DNA from: Marsupella aquatica
Lineage: Eukaryota > Marchantiophyta
Assembly (NCBI GenBank): GCA_973895155.1
Contig: OZ316892.1
Coordinates: 15,314,001-15,378,000, forward strand
Length of the DNA stretch: 64,000 nucleotides
Reading direction: 5' to 3'
Position 1 is the stretch's first letter. Every line of letters begins with the position of its first letter. The position numbers were made by a program, and so were the translations under genes. Shown one piece after another: positions 48,487 to 59,078 of the stretch. The notes beneath the pieces were generated by a model. That model was given only the letters and a program-made list of their open reading frames with translations, did no database searches and was not told where the DNA came from.

Positions 48487-49168
48487 TCACAGCCAAGATA
48501 TATGATCTCTCACAAGAGTGCGCGAGGTAGGATCAATGGCATGGCGATGATAATAAAATATCCATCGATCAACACCATGTGCAGAGTGATCATAGATTTC
48601 TCTATCACAAACATAACCCTCTGCTTGACGATCTTTCAGGCAATGATAGTGCCACATGGTGGGACACCTAGCACAGTGGACTATGTCAGTCTAGTACTCA
48701 TGATCATGCTCACCACATGCCTTGCACCTATGAAGTGGGCAAGCTGTGGCATGAGCAGGCAAACACTCAAAACAGAAAAATCTCACACAAAAACGGTCTG
48801 GACATTTCCTAACATTTGCTGCAGCATCAACAGAGCCCTCATAGGACCCCAACTTCCCACACTGTGCACACTTAGCCTGCTTCTCCAAACAATCAGTGCA
48901 CATCCAGTCTCCCTGGTGTGTTGACGGGAGGCCCACCCCTGGACAGTTGTTTTCTGCAGCAAGGTCAGACTCCGGGTTGAGGTGGAAATGCCTCATGCAA
49001 GGGCCCTCACAAATGACCAGGCCCCCACCATCGTCACAAATGGCACAACAATGAGCTGCCTTCTGGGAAATCTGACTTGCAGAGAAGTTAGTAGCATCTG
49101 CCCCAAGTACACCTGTGTTTTCTCACCTCTGTCACACGCTTTTTGGCTTGAATTTTAGGTCGTGCCAT
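48487..49168 (-). pseudogene. EDM2-like triple PHD-finger fragment
   Basis: The minus-strand start is ATG 49,168 (MARPKIQAKKRVTE); after a 14-codon exon a 55-bp intron (49,126-49,072) follows. PHD1 reads CAICDDGGGLVICEGPCMRH. PHD2 reads CAQCGKLG, then VRKCPDRFCVRFFCFECLP. Next comes CPLHRCKACGEHD, then PHD3 (VHCARCPTMWHYHCL), and then YYHRHAIDPTSRTLVRDHI. That order, with the CPLH and the H-x-I-D...T...RDH tail, matches EDM2 and its relatives, which read histone marks and control silencing of heterochromatic and transposon-containing genes. An in-frame TAG (48,691-48,693) separates PHD2 from PHD3. The rest of EDM2 (methyltransferase-like part) is not present. NSD-type PHD proteins are the alternative. 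Confidence 0.7.
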
Positions 49169-49179
49169 GCCTGCGCATG

Positions 49180-49323
49180 AGATAGACTCTACAGTTTAGC
49201 AGACTGCACAGAAAGTAATATATATTTAGCATTTAAGGTACAAAGGCATTTAGATAGACTCTACAATTTAGCAGACTGCACAAAAAGTAAAATATATTTA
49301 GCATTTAAGGTACAAAGGCATTT
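49180..49323. repeat. 72-bp tandem duplication
   Basis: Two adjacent 72-bp copies start at 49,180 and 49,252 with AGATAGACTCTACA and end in AAGGTACAAAGGCATTT, with about three differences. They lie just upstream of the PHD-block start codon, so they could be part of its 5' region. Confidence 0.85.
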
Positions 49324-51397
49324 GCTACTGCAATGAATTGCAATGGCCACACAAGGATGTAGAGCAGACATACTTTTGGTATGTTGAGCCCACACACAAA
49401 CCTGATCCCCTAATACAATTGCTCCACCAACACCTCAATTTTAATTGTGGCTATGATTCACCAAAGGAGATCTGCAACAACATTTCATGCATTTGAATCA
49501 CATACAATAGTCGTGACATGTAAAACAGGCATTCTTCAAAGAGGATTGGTATGAAGCAGTGTCATAAGGGTTGAAATTTATACATCCTAAATAGGCTATG
49601 ATAGTGGCTGAGACAAATAAGTGATGCATAAATCACATTTTCCAGGTTATCACATGGCCCATTAATTCATTGAACGTTGCAATGTTCACCAGGTTAAAGC
49701 AATCATGAAAGCAGTCTTTCAATAGAGACTTTTATGCGAGTTTGCTAGCCTCTTAAATTAGGATATTTTGCTTAGTGCAGGCATAATAGGATAAGTTATG
49801 TACTGTTGACCCTAAACCCTGGACCCAAAATTGCTCATACATCAAAATTTTAAGTAAATATCCTCTGTGTTGAAGTGAGAGTGTTAAGCTATAGGTCAAT
49901 GGTATCTGGTCTGTGCATGCGGTGTGACAAGTGGTCCTCTAGAGCATGTGATCCAAACATGTGTAGACACCAAAGTCACCAGTGGTGGGGTCTGGGAGGG
50001 CAGGACAAGTGACATCACCAGGCACACTACAAGATGGCGAGTGGTTCCAGATGATACATTGTGCTCTGTGCAAAAATCGGCATCCAAGAGAACGGTCATC
50101 CAATTCTGGGCCAGAAGCCCTACAGGCAGGACAGTCATATTGGCAACTGTGTACACACCCTTGGCACCTAATTTGTGGCGGGTCATGTACAAGAGACACA
50201 AATACCAAGGATGTCGGGAAGGGTACTGAAGTAGGTAGAGGCCGGCTGTAGTTGTTCCTCGAAACAACAAGGTACTCAAAGTACCATGCAGACTGGGCTG
50301 GAAGGATCCCAAGTCTGACATACTCAAGGCGCAACATCTCTGCCTTGCGTGCAAGTCACACATGTTTAGCGTTGCGGGTCCTCACCATAAGTGTTGCTTT
50401 TGTTGTGATGTCCTCTGTGCACGTCCTTTGATGAGCAAGGTGAGCAGGAGGTCGACTTGCCTCGCCAACAGCAACCACCTAAACTAATCAGTTCCCACTC
50501 ATTGTCTTGGTTCCAACTACAGGTCATAGTATACACATAGCATGAAACGTGCATAGTACATATTTGATTTTGAGTTTATGAGTTTCCTAAGACAAAGAGC
50601 TTGGTGATAAACCCATATTCTTGACGGACATGTATATCAATCGTATTAAAATCCTGTTTTTTCATCTAGAAAGACTGAAAGTCTCACCTTGCAGGTTGCA
50701 GCAGAGAGAAAATTCACTAGTTGTCGTGTTGTGCAAGTGAACCTCCACTGATGCCCCCGGTGTAGCCCCTCAGATGTAGGTGACACTTACCAACTCCCAA
50801 GTTGCCTGGTCTAACAGAAAATGCTTATATCTTCAGAACTTTATAGAGCAAGTACATGATCACATACTTCTGGATCTATTCATATTTGGAACTCTTGCCA
50901 ACTACAACTCCCATTATGCACAAGCTCACATCAACAGAGAAAGATACAGAATGCATACTTACTATGGCTCTAAGCACCTTCACTACGTTGTTGAACCCAA
51001 TCCTGAAGTCTTTTCAGGGTGTTTGTTGTGCTGTCTCCTTTGGCACCCAACACCTTAGTCCTTGATGTAACAGAATGCGATTTTACAAGTTAGATGCTTT
51101 GGAACCTTCTATGGTCTTAGCTGAATTGATGTCATCGTAAGTGGTGAAAGACAAGGAAGACGAAAGCTGGTTGAAGAGCTGTGGACAACACACTAGCATG
51201 AAGTGCTTCAACCAATCCACTGCCAAACAAAACTCTTACACAGTCACATTTTTTCAGTAAACAGAAACTCAGTCAAACTTCATAATCAAAGTACAGACTC
51301 TGAAGGACCAAAGGAGGATGTTGTGAGTTTCTCTGTTGTTTAATATGTTACCCTTCTAGTTTCGAAGTTAGCAAATGCTGAATAATGTGTCTACCAG
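49324..51397. other. Mostly unrecognised DNA; one Cys-rich minus-strand frame
   Basis: The 49.3-49.9 kb part shows nothing. A minus-strand frame at about 50,337-49,939 has clustered Cys (CQGCVHSCQYDCPACRASG) and could be a decayed zinc-binding exon, but an overlapping frame is equally open and no family is recognised. 50.4-51.3 kb shows no domain. Confidence 0.3.
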
Positions 51398-51737
51398 ATC
51401 TTCGAAAAGAAGCCCACCACAATTAAGAACTTCGGTATCTGGGTGAGGTATCAGAGTCGTACAGGTTATCCCAACATGTACAACAAATATCGTGATACCA
51501 CATTAAACAACCACACAGCAAATGTATGATGAGATGGCTTCTTGTCATAGAGTTCGGTTCCCTTGCATCCAGATCATCAAGACTACGACAGTCCCTGTCT
51601 CTCTGTGCAAGCGAGAAAGTACCAAGCAGTTCCATGATTCAAAGATCAAGTTCCCCTTGACGTACCGCAAGATTCAACCTCCATCACGAAAGCTAAAGAC
51701 GACTTACAAGGCCACCAAGCCCAACACATTTGTTTGA
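51398..51737 (+). pseudogene. RPL18A: 60S ribosomal protein L18a (eL20) 3' fragment
   Basis: The segment encodes the C-terminal ~110 residues of eL20: [36 protein letters not shown], then (another frame) [39 protein letters not shown] and a C-terminal [14 protein letters not shown] frameshift lies near 51,510. The fragment begins directly after a TGTCTACCAG splice-acceptor sequence that still has intron-like DNA in front of it, so it is a DNA-level copy and not a processed retrocopy. The N-terminal exons are absent upstream. It was probably captured or duplicated by a transposon. It is opposite in strand to the PHD and BRCT blocks. Confidence 0.85.
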
Positions 51738-51887
51738 GTAGTGCGGGTGCAGGTTCCCAATTTTGAAACAATTTGGCTCATTTTATGTCCCGAGGGACTC
51801 CAGGAGTTTATGTATTGAGTTTCTAGGTCAGGATGCTTAATATAAGGAAATTCAATTTTCACTTCGTTCCCAGCTTCTACTAATTGA

Positions 51888-51950
51888 ATATACACGAGAT
51901 GGAAGCAAGAAGATAAGCCACAATCTAGCATCTTAGCCAAACACATTCGT
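51888..51950. repeat. 63-bp dispersed direct repeat, copy 1
   Basis: The sequence from ATACACGAG through AATCTAGCATCTT(A/G)GCC to CAAACACATTC recurs at about 53,102-53,165 in the same orientation with about eight differences. It could be a piece of one small element or a diverged LTR pair. A short TIR-like pair (GTGCGGGTGCAG at 51,742 and CTGCACCGGCAC at 51,991) brackets the first copy. Confidence 0.6.
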
Positions 51951-52002
51951 CCCGACAAAGCAAAACTACAATCACACAGTGCGAGTTGTGTCTGCACCGG
52001 CA

Positions 52003-53400
52003 CCCCCAGTGAGACTGATCAGCATTTGGACTGCATCATTGTCTAGAGCTAGCAGTGGAAGGAATCAACATAGCTAGTAGTGGAAGGTGCAGTGGAGATA
52101 GCATGGGGACAGGGAAGGAAATGCAGGTTCCTTAAGCATAAATTTCCAAAAATGGAACAACAGGAAATGAAGAATAGGCACTAAAGCGGTCAACTAGACA
52201 AACGTTGTAACAAGGCAGCAAGCATTGGATTAAGAAGAAGCAAGGTTTCATCAGCAGAAGCAAGGTTTCATCAACAATGGCATTGTGAGACAAATCACTC
52301 CTTACAAATTTCTACAGACATCCTCCCCACTTGTAGCTTCTCGGCCAGGCTGGATTTCTTGTAAGACAGGTTTCTTGTAAGAAAGATTTCTTGTTTGGTG
52401 AGGAAAGATCAAAAAGCAACTGATCAATGCCTTCTTGTCATCTAGAAGAGTTGGATGCAGCCCTATCTCACATTTAATGTTAAACTGAATGAAAGACATT
52501 ATGCGCATGCACAAAGGAAAGACATGAATATAATTAAGGTAGGTTTTAAGGAGCGGAGTCAGCAGTCAGACTTAGAAAGTTCAAATTGAAGCGCCATTAG
52601 TTTGGCGTGGTCAAGAGTAAATAAATGTTGGTCAGGGATACTCACCTCTTTTGAATGTATTACTGACTCAGCTAAGCCCAGCTAGACAGAAGTCACTCAG
52701 ACCCACAAAAAAGTGAAGATCCACCTCCAAGCCGGAGCTTCAGTAGAGCAGCTTCTGGACGGAACCAACTCTAATAAGCCCCACAGAACACAAATGTTAA
52801 GGCTCCAAGTTAGAGCTCACTTCAGCCGAGGTGGACATCGCAGCTAGACCATTCAGTATAGGCAGTATGGAGCCTGAGACTACACTCATTGTTCAGAATT
52901 GAGGTGATGAAAGTGAGTTGGCATCAGTGGATACAATGAGAGGGGAAAAAATTCTGACCAAATCGCACCTCTATAATCAGAGAGGTTCTATTTCCAGGGA
53001 ACTCATTCATTGACCAGAGTAATATGGCCCACATTTAATTAGACTATGATAGACTCTTCCTCTGCAGACTCAAACTCGAGGAACCCCCACGGATGCCAGC
53101 ATATACACGAGCTAGAAGCAAGAAGACAAGTCGCAATCTAGCATCTTGGCCAAACACATTCTTCTTGGCGATAGTAACTGCAAGCAAGGGGGAGACAGGG
53201 AGAACAAGGAGAATAGGGAGGCAACTCACAATGGAGCTAGGTAGCTCATGATCAAGCAGCTTGCAATTGCAGCAACAGTAGTCTTAGCAGCAAGCGATTG
53301 AGCTCCAGGAAATGACAAACCCGCAGCTGAGTCCTCAACTGACAAAATGTTTGCCACTCGACCCTCCTTCCAACTGCAACCGCCAGATAGTAGGAATAAG
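52003..53400. other. Stretch without a recognisable gene
   Basis: The only features seen are the second copy of the 63-bp repeat (53,102-53,165), a 19-20 bp tandem pair (AGAAGCAAGGTTTCATC, about 52,240-52,280) and a TTTCTTGTAAGA repeat near 52,370. Confidence 0.4.
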
Positions 53401-53439
53401 GTAGAGAGGTTGCAGCCTTCTCAGTGATCCAATAGCACC

Positions 53440-53620
53440 TCTCTTACCACCTCCGCTCTTAGCACATCCGCTCGCACCTCCGCTCTCAGCACCTCCTTTG
53501 GCACCTGAGCCGCTCTCAGCACCTCCGCTCGCACCTCCGCTCGCACCACCTCCTTTGGCACCTGAGCCGCTTTCAGCACCTCTGCTCGCACCGCCGCCCA
53601 AACTGAAGCTACGTAGCAAT
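53440..53620. repeat. GC-rich tandem repeat (GCACCTCCGCTC-type)
   Basis: Imperfect 12-15 bp units arranged in a higher-order unit with CTTTGGCACCTGAGCCGCT, which appears twice. They encode Pro/Ala or Gly/Ser-rich peptides depending on strand. It resembles in composition the minisatellite at 639-738. Confidence 0.65.
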
Positions 53621-53839
53621 CCTCAGCAGTGTGTGACAGAAGCACTCCACTCCAGCTCCACTCCGCTCGAGCTCCACTCCAGCTGCTCTCCGCTCGTAGC
53701 TCCTTGGCCAGACTGGCGGCCAGAGCAGCTCCCAAATTGCAGCTCCTGCCCGCCCACAGCTCCTCCCAGTCCTAGAGCTCGTCGTCCACTGCAGCTCACC
53801 TCTCCACTCCGCAAGCCGGTCGCCCTCTCAACTTGAATG

Positions 53840-54780
53840 CTCTAGAGCTTTGAAGGTAAACCTTCAAGCTCCAAGCGCAAAACTCCCCTACGCGAAGGAA
53901 CTGCCCCGATCGCGAAGCACACTCCCCACTTTGTGAGACTGCGCACAATGTGACGACCTTCAGGCACGATGAATGTCCCCGTAATGGACAAGTGAGTTTT
54001 TCTGAAACAAAAACCTCCGAGTTCCCACGCACATTGAACTGAACTTTGCACTCTGTTGGCGTGTTTAAACCCTAAACAAAACCCGCGCACCCTAAACTCG
54101 TGTCCAAAGGCACACTCACGCACAAAGCATACCTTAACACTTAGTGACACTTAGTGAACCAAACCCAATGAGCCTCGACCACTTTGCGTTGACATGAGCC
54201 GTTGATACACATGTTAGTACCCTAAAGCAAATTGGACACGACACTTTGTGAGCAAAGATTAAATGAACGCAACTGTAACCTCTTAGAACGCAACTGTAAA
54301 TTAACCCTTACACATGCCACTTAGGGAGGGTGGACAAAGAATGGGGGCCAGACACTACTTTAGCCCTGAATTGAAAATGATATCACCCCAATATTCTTGT
54401 CAAAGTTGCCCATGAACTCTAAGGAATCCATTGAGCAGCATAAGTCTTACTATTATAGAGGCAAGTACTCCCATGCACGTTTAATTAGGCTAGGATAACT
54501 ACAATGCTCTTGACATGAAGACATTTAACTAATTCTGCAACCCTAAACCCCCATTCCTTCTATGTGCACCTAGTGCTCCCGACTACGCAAGTTGCAAGTC
54601 AAGGGTTGTAAATGGAACATTCCGTGATGTCTAGAGTGCATGTAATCCTTCTTGCACTCTATTTCAGAATGCCGTAATGGAGAGTAGCTTATTCAACTTA
54701 CATATGACTGCCCTACTAGTGTTACAATTGCTACTTTATCAGAAGTTGTAGGAATGACTTTCACAAATATCCCCCAAAAA
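53840..54780. other. Spacer, no gene recognised
   Basis: No domain was recognised. GACACTTAGTGACACTTAGTGA near 54,150 is a short tandem repeat, and a few CCCTAAAC strings occur. Confidence 0.4.
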
Positions 54781-54803
54781 TCAGTTGATAAAATGTAACA
54801 ACA

Positions 54804-56707
54804 ATGACTCCCCTAAACTTGGAGTCATGTATTTTTGAAAGTCTCCCTAAAGTCACAAAGCATAGGGTCTCAAAAGGGGACGTTTTCTTCCAGTGCCCTG
54901 TACCTTGTATATTAGTCTCGGAGTCCTTACCACCACTTGCACCAGCACCACCAGCCATTGCACCACAGATTGTACTATTAGAGTCGGTACCAGTAGCAAC
55001 AGCACGACCACCACCAACAGCCCCTGCACCACAGATTGTAAGTCATTCAATTGCAATCTAGTCTAAATACTTAAACCCCAATGTTTTTGCACTCCCCTAA
55101 GCATTCATTTCATATATTGTAGGGACAAAGACAAAGGGGAAGGGGTGTACCACTGGAGTCCCCATCCCCAGTACAAAAAGCAGCACCATCCCCTCCAATG
55201 TCAACAAACCCCTTCCAGGTTTGCCTTGTGTTTTTTGTAAAAACATATGTTTGCAATGCTTTGCAATGTTTGAATACAGTTGCCTCATTGTCTTTGCCGT
55301 GCACTGAAATTTCTTCATTCTAGAGACGGAGCGGAAGGGCAAGTGGAGGGGTTGTAGCAGTGGAATCACCAGCACCAGCCCTCGCACCACGGATTGTAAG
55401 TCTCATAAGTGCTTACTTGGAAGTTGTGCAATTGCAATCTAGTCTGAATACTTCAACCTCAATGTCTTTTCACTCCTAGGTTTGCCTTTGTGTTTTCGGT
55501 AAAAACATTTGTTTGCAATGCTTTGCAATGTCTGAATACATCTACCTCATTGTCTTTGGTGTGCACTGCAATGTCTTCATTCTAGAGACGAAGTGGAAGG
55601 GCTCCTGGAGGGGTTGTAGCAGTGGAATCACCAGCACCAGCCCTCGCACCACAGATTGTAAGTCTCAAAAGCGCTTACTTGGAAGTTTGAATACATCACC
55701 CTAATTGTCTTCTGCGTGCACTACAATTTCTTCATTCTAGCCCGTGCACGGGAAAGAAATTTGATATTTGGTTTGCCTTCTTGCACAAGGCCACATTCCT
55801 TTCTATTCATATTACTTTGCAGGGGTTAAATACACAACCCTCAGTGTATTCAAGTCACTTAATGATATTCTCCATTGTAGAGAGGAAGTAGAAGGGGAAG
55901 GGGTGTATCAGCGGTGCCCCCAAAACCAGCAGCTTCACCAGCACCGACAAGCAACCCCTCCCAGGTATGTCTTCATGTACCAGGCTAATTTCCTTATCAA
56001 CCTGCTTTGCAGGGAGTGAATACACAACCCTCACTGTCTTCTATGTCAATTAATAATTTTGTTCATTGTAGGGAGGAAGACAAAGGGGAAGGGATGTGTC
56101 AGCAATGTCCTCAGCACCAGTGGCACTAGCAATCCCAGTACTAGCAACCAATCCCTCCAAGGTATGCCTTTGTGTCTTAGGCCACATAATTGAATTCCTT
56201 CTCATCAGCGGTGTCCAACTGTTGAGTAATGTAAATACCTCATTGTCAATGTCTTTTGATGTTGCTTTGGATTGTAGGAAGGGCAACAACGGGAAAAAGC
56301 AAGCAAAAGGCAAAAAGGAAAGGGAAATTTGGTGGAGCAATCCCTTGCACCTGCCCCAACCCCTATCCCAACAAATGAACACTCAGCCCTTGCCCCTGTA
56401 ACAACACCAATACATGCACCTGCCGATATCCCTGGACCACCACTAGCACATGCCCCTACACCAGGACCAGCAGAAGCACCAGGACCAGCAGAAGCACCAG
56501 CCCCTATACCAGTGCCAACACCAGGCCCTGCACCGGCTACGAACTCCTCAAAGGTATGCCTAAGGGTGCAGCAGCAAAATTCCTCTGCTTCATTGTGGAA
56601 TGTGAATACCTCTTTGTCCATGTATTCTAATGTCTTCAGATACAATGTAGCTTCATTGGAAGGCAAGGAGGCCCATGATACATCTACACTACAAGGTCAC
56701 AACTTGA
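54804..56707 (+). CDS. Unrecognised gene built from duplicated phase-0 mini-exons
   Basis: A model with GT-AG borders is: 54,804-55,037; 55,123-55,218; 55,324-55,395; 55,586-55,657; 55,881-55,964; 56,072-56,161; 56,278-56,553; 56,651-56,707 (stop). Every exon is a multiple of three (234, 96, 72, 72, 84, 90, 276 and 57 nt), all phase 0, giving 326 codons plus stop without interruption. Most internal exons start with a basic motif (GRQRGRD, RGSRRGRG, RRSGRAS), continue Pro/Ala-rich, and end either TNP(S/F)(K/Q) or AP(Q/R)I. The introns are also similar to each other, so whole exon-intron units were duplicated. ATG 54,804 is the first after an in-frame TAA. AATAAA follows at about 56,735. No family is recognised; it may be a host linker-type protein or another transposon accessory gene. 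Confidence 0.5.
55324..55740 (+). repeat. Tandem exon-intron module duplication
   Basis: The 72-nt exons at 55,324 and 55,586 differ at about seven positions. Both are preceded by TTCTTCATTCTAG or CTTCATTCTAG and followed by GTAAGTCTCA. The intron phrases TTTGCAATGCTTTGCAATGT and TGCACTGxAATxTCTTCATT recur before the exons at 55,324, 55,586 and (partly) 55,741. The last unit, at 55,741, has lost its exon core. Confidence 0.75.
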
Positions 56708-56823
56708 CTTGCAACTTGTACTGGAAACATTTATGAATAAAAAGCAAGTTGCATTCACTATGTTTGATCTAATGTATAAAAGTTATTCATTCTGCTGGAT
56801 ACTACCTTCAGTTTGCACCTTCA

Positions 56824-57503
56824 GTTTTGGAAGACATTGTCCACATTGTCTTCGCACCACACTTAGCCATTTTTCCAACAACATGATATTTTGCGTCAAG
56901 AGGCCATTTGAGCAGGGGTAAATGGTGGATGTTGTGGGTTTTGGAAGACATTGTCCATATTGTCTTCACACCACACTTAGCCATTTTTCCAACGACATGA
57001 TATTTTGCGTCAAGAGGCCATTTGAGCAGGGGTAAATGGTGGATGTTGTGGGTTTTGGAAGACATTGTCCATATTGTCTTCGCACCACACTTAGCCATTT
57101 TTCCAACGACATGATATTTTGCGTCAAGAGGCCATTTGAGCAGGGGTAAATGGTGGATGTTGTGGGTTTTGGAAGACATTGTCCATATTGTCTTCGCACC
57201 ACACTTAGCCATTTTTCCAACGACATGATATTTTGCGTCAAGAGGCCATTTGAGCAGGGGTAAATGGTGGATGTAGTGGGTTTTGGAAGACATTGTCCAT
57301 ATTGTCTTCGCACCACACTTAGCCATTTTTCCAACGACATGATATTTTGCGTCAAGAGGTCATTTGAGCAGGGGTAAATGGTGGATGTTGTGGGTTTTGG
57401 AAGACATTGTCCATATTGTCTTCGCACCACACTTAGCCATTTTTCCAACGACATGATATTTTGCGTCAAGAGGTCATTTGAGCAGGGGTAAATGGTGGAT
57501 GTT
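56824..57503. repeat. 114-bp minisatellite, about six units
   Basis: Units start near 56,828, 56,943, 57,057, 57,171, 57,285 and 57,399 with GGAAGACATTGTCCA and run on through TTAGCCATTTTTCCAACGACA and GCAGGGGTAAATGG. The units are nearly identical (one to three differences). Because 114 is a multiple of three, long minus-strand frames of about 170 codons stay open; I treat these as incidental. The right end is cut by the copia insertion at 57,504. Confidence 0.92.
57499..57503. repeat. Target-site duplication (ATGTT) of the intact copia element
   Basis: ATGTT precedes the 5' LTR. The two bases after the 3' LTR (AT, 63,999-64,000) fit the start of a second copy; the window ends before the rest. 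Confidence 0.65.
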
Positions 57504-57924
57504 TGTTGGGTATTTACTCTTACGTCTAGGTTAGGTATGACGTGGTTGGTACAACAACGTGGGTTGGTACAACTACGTGGTTAGGTACAACTACGTGATT
57601 AGGTACAACTATGTGGTTAGGTACAACTACGTGATTAGGTACAACTATGTGGTTAGGTACAACTAAGTTGCACACTATATCATAAGAGGCATGTGTGCTT
57701 GGAGAGGTAGAACCAAGGCTCATTGTTATGGAGCCACTTGAGAGATAGGGAGAGCTTACACTGTGGAGACTCGGTATAGCCGACGGGCTTAGAGTTCAGT
57801 AAAGCTCTCTTGTGTGTTCCCGTGGACGTAGCCTCAAGGAGGTGAACCACGTATCTCTTGTGTCGACTATTGTGCGTTGGATGGTTCATGGGCTTGCCGT
57901 TGCGATCGTCGTCTATGCTCAACA
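57504..57924 (+). repeat. 5' LTR of the copia element
   Basis: It begins TGTTGGGTATTTACTC and ends CTATGCTCAACA. Near its 5' end, at about 57,545-57,665, lie about seven imperfect 18-bp units (GGTACAACTACGTGGTTA), probable enhancer-type repeats; each contains ACGTG or ATGTG, and the ACGTG copies match the core bound by many plant bZIP factors. That role is inferred. Confidence 0.95.
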
Positions 57925-57926
57925 AT

Positions 57927-57938
57927 TGGTATCAGAGC
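57927..57938 (+). other. Primer-binding site (initiator Met-tRNA type)
   Basis: TGGTATCAGAGC lies two bases after the 5' LTR. It is complementary to the 3' end of the initiator methionine tRNA and is the standard copia primer site. Confidence 0.95.
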
Positions 57939-59078
57939 ATGCTTGGGAGGTGACGTGTGTTCGTGACGGGATTTCATGACGGTTTTTCCAGCGTTGAGTG
58001 TTGGTGGATTATCCAGAGTTCCATCGCATGGAACTTGGAGTTTATGGGCTCAACGGATAGATCAGGGCAAGAGCTTTCTAACGGTGTGAAGAAATCGTTG
58101 AACGGAGCTCGTGGTGCAGAGAGATCTAAGTTTTCGTTGTTCTGGATTTTGTGAAGAAAGTTGGCAATCGACTCGGAGGGAGAAGCGTCAAGTGTTTTGA
58201 CTCAACGGAGAGATTGAGGCAAGACGATTGTTTTTGAGTCCGGGATTGGCTCTTTGATGCAAAGAGGAAGGCTAAGCAAAATCAATTACCTTGTTGGACT
58301 TGGTGACGGCACCAAGTGCAATTGATCAACATTCGTTGTTGACAAGGTACCATTTTTTTCTCTTTGAAAAACTGATTCGAAATTGGCTATGGCAATTGAG
58401 AGAAATCTGTCATCTTTACCAATTTTTTTCTCCCTCGTTCTTTCCTCGTTTTGGGTGCTTCTTATATCGATCTTCATCGCCTCGGAGTCTAGTTTCCAAA
58501 TCTGAAATCGGATCTTGATTTCGTCAAAACCCGAGTGAGATATCTTGCGTTTGGTGTCGAGGGGTACATTCTGCCGTGTGTATTTTCTGCGCGCGCGACC
58601 AGATTTCGACGACGAAGGGTGGTAGGGGGTTTTGGGGGTTCGAGGACACATGTCAGCCCCTCGATTGTTCTTCCAAAATTCCCACAGGGCCTGTACAAGG
58701 GTCATAGAATATTCCAAAAAACCAGAGAGCTATTTTTTGACCGTCCGACAAAGATTTCATCCGCCGAACGGTAACTTTTTTGGTTATTTTTCGGCGAGGT
58801 CGTAGCCATTGAAGTTGGCAATGCAGCGCACCAATCACATCGCAATTCCGACAACGGGTTGTACTTGGTATTTCGGTTATTCCCTGAGGTGGTCAAAACG
58901 GGGGAGTTTCCCAAGGTTTTACCCACCTCGACCGAAATTTGAATAACTTTTCCGTCAAATTTCGATTTTGATTTCGGTTTTCAGTATTGGACTCCTAGCT
59001 TTGTGGGCTACGCGGCGGTGTTGAGTTTCGAGTTTTTTGAGAAGTTGTGAAAAACAACATTTTTTGTGACTTTCTCAT
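57939..59078 (+). other. Long 5' untranslated leader of the copia element
   Basis: It is 1,140 bp between the primer site and the gag start. Short frames on both strands look incidental. It probably holds packaging and dimerisation signals, none of which I can point to. Confidence 0.6.

Larger units (their letters stand above)
40105..49168 (-). mobile_element. Second CACTA-type system (termini not resolved)
   Basis: Minus-strand order from right to left is PHD block, tandem-BRCT block, truncated transposase with DUF4218 and DUF4216, TNPA-like accessory gene, then a GTGACT-rich terminal region. The accessory gene has no stop, while the transposase lacks its TNP2 catalytic part. The right terminus was not found: no cluster of GTGACT/AGTCAC is visible between 49 and 57 kb. 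The right limit given here is simply the start of the PHD block and may be wrong. Confidence 0.6.

Noticed and set aside
49896-50363. 155-aa minus-strand frame and its Cys-rich neighbour frame
   Set aside because: Two overlapping frames are equally open, there is no family match, and composition alone does not support a gene.
56808-57469. Long minus-strand frames of about 170 codons with perfect internal repeats
   Set aside because: They are products of the 114-bp minisatellite, open in two different frames, and match nothing.
57526-57723. Minus-strand PNHVVVPNH-type repeat frame, seen also at 63,600
   Set aside because: It lies inside both LTR copies and simply reads the 18-bp LTR repeats backwards.
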